DNA of 36,495 nucleotides. It comes from an uncultured Candidatus Poseidoniales archaeon (GTDB lineage: Archaea; Thermoplasmatota; Poseidoniia; Poseidoniales; Poseidoniaceae). The number at the start of each line of letters is the position of its first letter. The first letter of the stretch is position 1. Below the pieces are notes generated by a model. The model did no database searches and was not told the origin of the DNA. It worked only from the letters and a program-made list of their open reading frames with translations. A program made the position numbers and the translations under genes. Location: positions 1,391,917 through 1,428,411 of the forward strand of contig CM001443.1 of assembly GCA_000246735.1 (NCBI GenBank), given 5' to 3'. Positions 19,152-27,500 of the stretch are shown in pieces.

Positions 19152-20129
19152 TCAAAGATCGAGCCCACAATGAGGGCAGAAACGCTCACCAGCCGGCACT
19201 GCATTCTTGCAACCCTTGCATGTTGGCACTTGTGCAACAGTCTGTTGAACAATGGGCGCCGCTGTCCGGATCGGTGTCGAAAGCATGGCCATATCCTCAA
19301 TGCTTCCTTGAGCCGAAGGAGGCGTTGGTTGGTCCCAAGCGTAGACCTTGGCTGCTTCAGCCGTCATGCCCGTTGAGGCAACGACCTCTCCGGTTGCATT
19401 CACCGTGGCATCAATGCCGCCTCCATCGCTCATCGAGGTCACTTGGAGGCTTACATCGTCTTTCGATTGGGCTTGAGTACGGATTGGGGCCACAGGACGT
19501 TGAGCAGTGACGGGTGCGGCTTGGGAAGCAGCCTGCAGGCGTGCTTGTTTTCTTAGCCGGCGTTGTTCACCAGCATCGCCTCGTCCAAAGAGGCCGCCGA
19601 TTGAATCCAACAGCGAGTCCATTGGGGATTTTTTCCGAACAGCACCAATCGTTGAATCAACGGCTTGATCACCGAATGCCTCATCACCACTCATCCGTCG
19701 GTTTGCTTTCTGAATATGAGAGGCGTCCATAAGCATGGTGACATCAACTCGGTCATCTTCTCCAAGGTTCATTTCTGGTGCCTCAGAATCAATGGTGCCA
19801 ACTTGTCCTTTGAGTTTGAGTTGTGCTTCAGCAGAGAGTTCTGAGCCAAGTATTGCATTGCTTTGCCAAACACCTTCTTCTTCAGCCTGGTAGACTTTCT
19901 TCATCTCCTTCATGACTTTCGAACGATGGTATTCGTGATCTTTCACTTGCGAGGAACGACGCCACAAAAAGATACCAACACCTAATGCGCCAGCATAAAA
20001 GAAGTACATCAACAAGGGTTCAACCTTGAACATGTCACGCAACGGTGTCACGGTGACATGAATCATGGACATGACAAGGAGCGGTAATGCTGCAATTCCC
20101 TTGGATGTTGCACTGCGTTCACCTGCCAT
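19152..20129 (-). CDS. Membrane protein with long cytoplasmic region and C-terminal zinc ribbon
   Basis: N-terminal hydrophobic segments 'IAALPLLVMSMIHVTV' and 'PLLMYFFYAGALGVGIFLW'; C-terminal 'CKGCKNAVPAGERFCPHCGLDL' zinc ribbon. ORF extends to 20165; MAGERS start preferred. Confidence 0.7.
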   Translation of the reverse strand: MAGERSATSKGIAALPLLVMSMIHVTVTPLRDMFKVEPLLMYFFYAGALGVGIFLWRRSSQVKDHEYHRSKVMKEMKKVYQAEEEGVWQSNAILGSELSAEAQLKLKGQVGTIDSEAPEMNLGEDDRVDVTMLMDASHIQKANRRMSGDEAFGDQAVDSTIGAVRKKSPMDSLLDSIGGLFGRGDAGEQRRLRKQARLQAASQAAPVTAQRPVAPIRTQAQSKDDVSLQVTSMSDGGGIDATVNATGEVVASTGMTAEAAKVYAWDQPTPPSAQGSIEDMAMLSTPIRTAAPIVQQTVAQVPTCKGCKNAVPAGERFCPHCGLDL

Positions 20130-20193
20130 TATGCTCCCCGTCCCGTGCTCTGTACATCGCCTCAAGTATCTTGCCTACGCATGCGTCGGTGGT

Positions 20194-21228
20194 TTAGCGA
20201 TCTGTTGCAGCCCTTCCGCGTCGGACAAGACCATCAACCAAGCCAATCGAGAAACTCGTATGGAGGATAAAAATGCATAACGGGACACCAAAAAGCAATG
20301 ATGGGCGTTTGAATCGAAGCACCATTCGGGCTGCTTCCAAGGTCAAGGCACCTCCGTATGCCCCAATTGGAACAACCCACAAATTTGTTTCTAAAGCAAA
20401 AAGTGCAAGGGTAAGCAGGAGGCCAAACCACGGCAGGTATTCACGGAGGCTCATACGCTTTGGATGGCGAAGCACTGTTTTAGTTCTCCAAAAACCATAC
20501 CTGTGACCCATTTTCCACCAGCGCTTCAATCCGGTTCGCTTCGACATGCGGACCGTTGCCCGAGGGGTTCGCCACAAAGCGTAACCTTCAGCAGCAAGGC
20601 GCATGGACAGGTCACTATCCTGGCTTGAGATGAATGATTCATCCCACCCACCAACAGCGACAAGAGCATCCCTTGCATGAAGAACAAAAGCTGGTATTTT
20701 ACAGGGACTGGCTTTCTTGAAAGCCTCGAACTGTCCACCTCCACTCCCAAGGGGCGAGGCAAGTGTTGCTTCAATCCAGGCTTCTACAGCCTCCAACTCA
20801 CCCTCTCTTGATGTCACTCGGCAACCAAGTGCTGCCAATGGGCGAGATTCAATCTCAGAAATCCGGACCCATTCCTCCACCAGGACGGCGATGTGGTCTG
20901 GCTTTACTGTGCTATGACCGATCAATTCGAGGACGTGCGTAACGGAGTCAGGAATCAGTTTAAGCGCTAAATTTCGACCTTCTGCGACAAATCGACCTGG
21001 GTTTGAATGAAGCTCTATTTTCGGGCCATCTGCGTGAGCAGAACGGAGGATGGCTGCTTCGACTTCATTGGCTGTTCCATCTGTCGAACCTCCGTCTAAA
21101 ACCAAAATCACATGGTTTGAGGAGCGGTATGTTTGCTGAATCAATGAATCAAGGCATGCCCCAATATGAGACGCCTCATTTAACACAGGAAGGACGGTGG
21201 CAATCATTGGATTGAACGCCGCCCCCAT
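20194..21228 (-). CDS. Glycosyltransferase family 2 with C-terminal TM helices
   Basis: 'MIATVLPVLNEASHIGACLDSLIQQTYRSSNHVILVLDGGSTDGTANEV', 'NPGRFVAEGRNLAL', 'VGGWDESFISSQDSDLSMRLAAEGY'. Listed ORF starts at 21633, but MGAAFNPMIATVLP at 21228 is the natural start. Confidence 0.85.
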   Translation of the reverse strand: MGAAFNPMIATVLPVLNEASHIGACLDSLIQQTYRSSNHVILVLDGGSTDGTANEVEAAILRSAHADGPKIELHSNPGRFVAEGRNLALKLIPDSVTHVLELIGHSTVKPDHIAVLVEEWVRISEIESRPLAALGCRVTSREGELEAVEAWIEATLASPLGSGGGQFEAFKKASPCKIPAFVLHARDALVAVGGWDESFISSQDSDLSMRLAAEGYALWRTPRATVRMSKRTGLKRWWKMGHRYGFWRTKTVLRHPKRMSLREYLPWFGLLLTLALFALETNLWVVPIGAYGGALTLEAARMVLRFKRPSLLFGVPLCIFILHTSFSIGLVDGLVRRGRAATDR

Positions 21229-21318
21229 GCTGCTGGGTTTCGCCCCGAGATATTCACCTCTTCGCTCCACATACCTACGAAAGGCATGTTCATGTGCAAC
21301 CAACCCTTGGCCATCACC

Positions 21319-21834
21319 ATGGACCAACCCCTCGTCAAGCTTAACGGCGTGAATGAAGGCATCACGGTCCACATTCAAACGGTGCTCGAGGGCGCCGATG
21401 ATCCAAATAAAGTGGCAGATGCAGTCCATGCTCTGTTCCCAGAGTTCCCCCTTCCGGGCGAAGTGGTGGAACCAGAATTCGGTGCTGCAAGCAATCATGT
21501 GTGGGAAGCAGAACATGTGTCGCTCGGCCACTTTCTCTCCATGCTCCACACGCAGCGTATCCTCGACACGTCCTTGGACGCAATGGGCCGACATCGAAAC
21601 GGTGACACAACGGTTTTCGAGATGGCGAGGCAAGCAGCCTTATCCTCAAAGGTCGCGTTTCCCCTTCCTGGTGAAGCACCACTTGGTGGCGTGATTCAAG
21701 TAACACTGACATCTCCAAACCTGATGGATTGGTTGCACGCAGCAACATGGCACAAGGGACGAGACAGCGTACCACGGTCGCTCGATGATGAGCGTTCAAT
21801 GGCGAAAGACGGTGAAGCAAGCACGTGGGTTTAA
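21319..21834 (+). CDS. UPF0201 / COG1931-like archaeal protein
   Basis: 'ITVHIQTVLEGADDPNKVADAVHALFPEF' plus 'LSMLHTQRILDTSLDAMGRHRNGDTTVFEMARQAALSSKVAFPLPGEAPLGGVIQVTL' resembles the UPF0201 pattern (QRILDxxR...GNxTxFxLNKQAAxxGKVxF...SPLGPIxV). Listed ORF starts at 21286. Confidence 0.72.
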   Translation: MDQPLVKLNGVNEGITVHIQTVLEGADDPNKVADAVHALFPEFPLPGEVVEPEFGAASNHVWEAEHVSLGHFLSMLHTQRILDTSLDAMGRHRNGDTTVFEMARQAALSSKVAFPLPGEAPLGGVIQVTLTSPNLMDWLHAATWHKGRDSVPRSLDDERSMAKDGEASTWV

Positions 21835-22844
21835 TCAATTAAATCGAGTTCTTTCAATCGTTCCACTACTTCGTGGTCAGAACCGGTGAAATCCATATCC
21901 TTGCTGCTTTCGTAGGTATGCCATTGCACACAATCATGAGAAGTCCACCGCTGTGTAGGTATGAACGACGGTGGAACTCCCACAAATTCACACATCAAGA
22001 CGTCCAATGAGATTGTGACTTCCGGCAATTCATGATGCCATGTACCAAGCGATGATTCAGCACGAATTAACCAACCAAACTCCTCTTCAATTTCCCGAAC
22101 AATGGCGAGTTGAAACGTTTCACCTGATTCAATTTTGCCGCCTGGAAATTCCCAAGTCCCTGCGTGGCGTTCATGTGATGCGCGTCGAGCCACAAGGAAC
22201 TTGCGTTCATGAAGGAGCAGGGACCCAGCAACCATTAGCACAGGTTTATGGATCATCCGAGCAATGACTTGGATGACAAGTTCAAGGCTTGCTTCGAGCG
22301 GATAGACTGATGCACGTGGCAGGTGAAGAAAGAGGATTGGCATGGTTCGGTCGAGGTTCGCCTCCAAACTTCGGTACAATGTTTCGTTGCACAAATATGC
22401 GCCAGCGTCCGTCGAAAGTTCAGCATCTGTCTGCCACGATTGAAACCAATGCTTCACAGGCGTTGTTGATGGGAGGTCGCCATGTCCCGAAAGCGTCGAC
22501 GATTCTATGTGTCGGCCCGCATTATCAGGAATCCTCATTGCGAGGCGGTCCGCAGCTAATGTCTCAAGCCTAGGAACCGTACAGGATCCGCACACACCAA
22601 GATGAAGAACAGCATCCCAAGTTTCACCGGAGGATATTCGATTGGCTACTGCCATGCTTCCTGCCGCATCAACTGACAGCACCAAGCGTTCAACTTCAAC
22701 TGAAATTGGTTGGGAGGAAGCACGCAACGTTGACCATGGGTCTTCGACCACCATGGCATCAGTCAATGCGTTGACAACATCCATTGAAACGTTGACATCC
22801 GAACCACCAAATGGCTCGAAACCTGTCAGGAGTACACGGACCAC
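21831..22844 (-). CDS. Pyroglutamyl-peptidase I (Pcp) - Nudix hydrolase fusion
   Basis: N-terminal 'VRVLLTGFEPFGGSDVNVSMDVVNAL', 'LETLAADRLAMRIPDNAGRHI', 'DAGAYLCNETLYRSL' (Cys), 'PILFLHLP' (His). C-terminal perfect Nudix box 'GKIESGETFQLAIVREIEEEFGW' (Gx5Ex7REUxEExGU). Confidence 0.85.
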   Translation of the reverse strand: MVRVLLTGFEPFGGSDVNVSMDVVNALTDAMVVEDPWSTLRASSQPISVEVERLVLSVDAAGSMAVANRISSGETWDAVLHLGVCGSCTVPRLETLAADRLAMRIPDNAGRHIESSTLSGHGDLPSTTPVKHWFQSWQTDAELSTDAGAYLCNETLYRSLEANLDRTMPILFLHLPRASVYPLEASLELVIQVIARMIHKPVLMVAGSLLLHERKFLVARRASHERHAGTWEFPGGKIESGETFQLAIVREIEEEFGWLIRAESSLGTWHHELPEVTISLDVLMCEFVGVPPSFIPTQRWTSHDCVQWHTYESSKDMDFTGSDHEVVERLKELDLID

Positions 22845-22947
22845 GGCCCACCCTGCTGGTGGAGGTTTTTCATTCCAATGCCCATCAAAGAAGCGTCATC
22901 TTGACAAGGCTGACACCACACCAACAGCCACGGCGCGGGGTGAATGA

Positions 22948-23280
22948 ATGGAAGAAATGGTTGTTCAATTCCCTATAGAAGAAAAAAGGGACATTACCGA
23001 TCGTCGAGAAGTTCGGTTTGTTCGTGAAGTTTGGCGACAAATTACCTTCGGTGTTGGAGCATGGGGGACACTTCGGCCTCTGATTGCAGCATTGCTTGCC
23101 GCTATCCCTTTCCTATTTCTTGGTCAACACTTCAATCGCAAGCACCGACGGGGTTTTGATTGGTTCCTGCTACAGATTCCTTTGGCACTTACCCTCGTGC
23201 TCTGGGTTGGCCTCTACCTGTATTCGATTTACGATGCATGGCGGGACGCAACAATGGTCGGGGCCACGACCGAGGCCTAA
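22948..23280 (+). CDS. Small membrane protein, two TM helices
   Basis: 110 aa; 'TLRPLIAALLAAIPFLFLGQ' and 'FLLQIPLALTLVLWVGLYLYSIYDAW'. Stop overlaps the convergent gene stop. Confidence 0.65.
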   Translation: MEEMVVQFPIEEKRDITDRREVRFVREVWRQITFGVGAWGTLRPLIAALLAAIPFLFLGQHFNRKHRRGFDWFLLQIPLALTLVLWVGLYLYSIYDAWRDATMVGATTEA

Positions 23281-24068
23281 GAACGCCACAATTGATTCTC
23301 AGCAGAAATTGAGCCGTCTGCCAACCCTGCCATGTCATCAAGATCATCTTGGTCAAATTCGGTCGGCAGGTCGCCTGAAAAGAACGAACCGACTGAGCGA
23401 GAGTTGATGGCCCAATACATCACCGAGTCTTCATTGTTCGAATGCCCTTTGTTCTCACTGTCTTCATGGTCCGCTGGTGAAGTGTAGACGAGGTTGACCA
23501 AGCCCAACAAGTGACCAACTTCATGGACAATCACACTGTTTTCAACTTCTTCAGCAGATGGGCGATTAAAGAAGCCTGCAGCATCGTCGACTGACTCGCC
23601 GAAGATCGCAATCGTGGAAGCGTCAACCGCAACACCGAGAACACTGTCATCTTCGTAAGTTCCTGAAGGGAAGATGATTTGCCACGTCAGGACTGAACCT
23701 TCTCTTGGTTCTTCGGCCTTTGCAGCCCATCCCTTTTCACGAACATCGTCTGCGTCCCATGACCCTTCATGGTTGAATGTGGTCGAGGTGAATTTTAGGT
23801 CCACACCATTTGGTTTATCACACACAGATTCAAGTCGATCGACAAGCATGTCCGTGCTGGTTTTTTCTGGCTTGAAGCCCTCCTCATAGTCGATTTCAAT
23901 GACCAGACGTGTGTAGGAACTGTCATCCAAACAGGCCAAAGTCAAGCCGCCTGGTATGCCATGATTTTCGAACAAGTCGTTGGTAAGATTGGATGTGCCA
24001 ACACACCCTGACATTGGGGCGAGGAATACGAGGAGCATGAGAATGATTCCAATGGGTCCTTTCGCCAT
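23277..24068 (-). CDS. Predicted exported zinc metalloprotease lipoprotein (metzincin-like)
   Basis: Lipobox-like 'ILMLLVFLAPMSGCVG'; 'VIVHEVGHLLGLVNL' (HExxHxxGxxN) and Met-turn-like 'DSVMYWAINS'. Confidence 0.75.
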   Translation of the reverse strand: MAKGPIGIILMLLVFLAPMSGCVGTSNLTNDLFENHGIPGGLTLACLDDSSYTRLVIEIDYEEGFKPEKTSTDMLVDRLESVCDKPNGVDLKFTSTTFNHEGSWDADDVREKGWAAKAEEPREGSVLTWQIIFPSGTYEDDSVLGVAVDASTIAIFGESVDDAAGFFNRPSAEEVENSVIVHEVGHLLGLVNLVYTSPADHEDSENKGHSNNEDSVMYWAINSRSVGSFFSGDLPTEFDQDDLDDMAGLADGSISAENQLWRS

Positions 24069-24105
24069 GTTTATCCCTCCTACCAGCTGCTTTCAAACCC
24101 ATGTA

Positions 24106-24558
24106 TTACCAGTCTTCTGGAATTTCGAGCGGTGAGAACAACTGCCCTGGACCTTGCGCTCGGGACAATTGAGCGCGTGACAACGCCTCCCAAGGTCGCA
24201 GTGCAAGCAATCCTTCGGCAAGTGTGGCCTCTATTTCTACGAGGGTCACGCGAATTAGAGTCGAGAGAATATCCATCCGATCTTCATCAATGATTTTGAA
24301 CACCTTTTCCAGATCAAACGTGGCACTTACATCACCTTGAGTGCCTTCTTCGATTGGCCAAGGAGCGGTGATTCGCTCGCTGAACGTCTGTCCACTTGCT
24401 TCGATATGAGCATCAAGCGAACGGGAAAGACCTGCGATGTGACGGCCAACCACCAGACTCACCTCGATCAAAGGCATGCTCAGTTGGTTGATCAGGTTGA
24501 CCACGCGCTCTTGCATCGTCACCATGCCCTCGACGGCAGCGTCCTGTGTATCGCTCAT
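24106..24558 (-). CDS. Hypothetical helical protein (150 aa)
   Basis: Complete open frame 'MSDTQDAAVEGMVTMQERVVNLINQLSMPLIEVSLVVGRHIAGLSRSLDAHIEAS...' packed between neighbours on the same strand. No recognised domain. Confidence 0.6.
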   Translation of the reverse strand: MSDTQDAAVEGMVTMQERVVNLINQLSMPLIEVSLVVGRHIAGLSRSLDAHIEASGQTFSERITAPWPIEEGTQGDVSATFDLEKVFKIIDEDRMDILSTLIRVTLVEIEATLAEGLLALRPWEALSRAQLSRAQGPGQLFSPLEIPEDW

Positions 24559-24567
24559 TGCTAAGCC

Positions 24568-27500
24568 TCATTTCTTCATTGATTCGACGTACTGCCAACC
24601 AAAGTGGTTCCACTGGTCTTGAGTCCATCCCTCAGGAAGGCCTGTTGGCGGGAGTGGAGGTGGGGGGCGTTGCCCTGGGGCAGCAGGTTGTGCTGGTGCT
24701 GGCTCGGCGGGAGTGGGCGGCGCAGCAGGTTGAGCAGGCATTGGTGCTGCTTTGGACGCATCTCCGAATTCAGGGAGAATCTTAGGAGCGCTCATTTCAT
24801 CGACCACAGATTGTGTCTCATCGGTGAGGCCACCTTCAAGGCCTTCCGTGCGAATCCTGCGATTGAGGACCAACATCCACATTGCTAAGGAAAGTGATAC
24901 CAAAGCAACAATGTAGAGCACAATAGCGAAGGTGCTTTCGGATGCTTGTTGTGCAAGAGCGTCACCATCACGAACGGTTTCGCCCTTGACAATCAGAGGG
25001 TCAACAGTTCGGCGGTCCATTTCGACTTCATCGACTAAAATCAACATTCGGTACTCGACGCTTTCACCCTCGCCCACATCTGCGACGGTGGCCATTTGTG
25101 CTTCTGTCAAACCACCTGCAGTGGCAACGAGGTCGACGCGCACGACTTCTGCCCAGAAACCGCCCTCAACTGCTTTCTGAAGCACATAGGCGACATCACC
25201 CTTACCGCCTTGATTCAAAACCTGAACTTCAAGGTAGACAGCTTCCCCTTCAACGGGTGAAGGGTTACTCCATGAGAGAACCGTGTCATCATGACTCAAG
25301 TCAAGCGACGGACCGAGCAGTGCCAGTGGCCACGATGCGATTGGTGTCGTGAGTGAATTATCGAGGGTATCGAATGGATTGCCTGCAGCATCTGATCCTG
25401 AGACCCAGACATCGACGACGTACGATGGAAGCAGCACTGTGGCCCCAGCATCCGTGAGGTCAAGGTGACCTGTCCAGAAGAATTGCTCACCGAATGGCGT
25501 TGTGTCCGGAAGGGGTAGGCTGCCTCGCGAGATTTCTGCCTCGCCCGCACGCACTCTGTAATGCAGAACCGCAGGTTCATCAAGATTGAATCCATAATCA
25601 TCCAGTGTCTCCAGCATCACAAGCAAGTCGCCAGCGTCACCAATCGAGAGAGGTGAATCTGAGGAGACTTCGTTGAGTGAAATCGCAGAGATGGTTGGAC
25701 GTGAACTGTCGACTGCAAGGCGAACGCGAGGGATGATTGATGTCTCATCCAAGGCAATACCCGGCAAGTTATCCAGGCCCAATCGCAGGTCCAAGTGGCC
25801 TGATCGAACGGATGGAATCAACAAATCGAGGCTAAACTCACCAGCATCTCGAGTCGAAGTTCGCCATGTGTAGTCGTAATCACCAAACACGACGTCAAAC
25901 GCCCCTGCAGGAGCGGGTGTGTCATCTTCTGAGAACAGAACTCGCCCGTTCACTCGCAAGGCTTGTCCTGCACCGATGAGTGTCTCGCTGAATTCATTGT
26001 TGTAATGGTTGGTTCCATCCCTCAGTTCTACGGCCCGGATGTGTCCATCCATTGTATCGAATCGGAAGTCATTATCCAAACTCCATGCGTCATTACCAAG
26101 GCCAGCCTTCGCTTCGAAACATGGCGTTTCTTCACCAACATTGCACGGAAGATCAGTTACCAAAATTTTCGGGATGATTCTCGATTCCCCATTGGTGTCA
26201 AAGACTTCAGGGAAGGTCCAAGTCAATTGGAACCTAGCAATGATTTTGATGATGCTGTTATTGTCTTCATCAATCGTTACTGAGGAGTAAAGGTTCGAAA
26301 CGGCGATGTTGCCAGAGCCGGCTTCCATCACAGCAGTTGGCATTCCATTTTGGTCAGCCATGAGTGAGATGAAGACAGAAGTATCTTCGTCATCGTAATC
26401 GCCACCAAGTGCTAACTGAACGTATTGGATGTCTTGCCATCCATTTCGGTCCGAGAGAACGATTTGAGCGGAATACGGAATACCGGGGTGCAGTGGTGAT
26501 TTGTCATCGTGACCAAGAATGGTCGAATTATCCAAATCCAATTCCGGTTCGAATTCGACACGGATTTTGTACGTGCCAAGATCGTTATCCCAATCTGGGA
26601 CGGTTTCACCGGGAGCGTAGCCACACGGCATGGTAGAATCTGGGCACACTGGGCCCTTGCCCATCGCAACAGCATTGTTTTGTGCATCTTTTCCGGTCAC
26701 ATAGAAGGACACTCGTTGGCCGTGATCGAGCATTGAATCATCGATCAATCCTTGGAAAATATTCAGGCCACCGGTTCGAATTTCAGGAGAAGAGAGTGTT
26801 TTCATCTCATATTCGTCTTCGTTTGGCAAGCCGTCAAAGTTGTAGTCGCTGCAGCCAATAGCAGAGCTTGCTTTGCATCCAATCCAATAGTGCAATGAAA
26901 TTTGGTTAGGAGGATCGACTGAATCTTGGATGACAACACTGAGTGATTGTCCTCCAGGCGCTGGGGGACCAGCATGGCGTTCCTCACCATCACCTGGCGT
27001 TGATGAAAGAACGAGGGGTGAATTCCCGTCAAGAATCAAGCGCAGGGTGTTGTAACCCGGATTGGCGTATGTGGAACCATTTGGAAGATCGCTTGCAATG
27101 ACGTAGAAAATCATTCCACCCGGCGAGGACTCAAGCGGTGCAGTGAAGGTCATGTTGTATTCACCAAACGCCGGGTTCTGCTCGACTGCTAACACGACAG
27201 GTTCACCGATTGGATCACCATCATAGGTGACGTTTTGTCCGATGATGGTCATGTTGAATTGACCAGCAAGCGGGGAAAGTTGGGAATTTTGGAAATATAT
27301 TCCGCCAGTGAAGGTGAGGTTGAATCCACCACGTACCCAGTCTTGATTGTAGAGTTCCCTCCCTGTTTCCTCATAGACGCGTAGGCCATCAAGTTGGATA
27401 TCATTTTCAACAATCAAATCCAGTGAACTCGTCTCCCATGCAGAAACGGCAAGGCCGAGGTCATCCTCGACTGAGATGAGTGCCTCGGTCCCAGATTCGT

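Noticed and set aside
21229-21633. N-terminal extension of the GT2 ORF (MPRHLENRCV...)
   Set aside because: Antisense to the UPF0201-like gene; the GT2 domain starts right after MGAAFNPMIATVLP at 21228.
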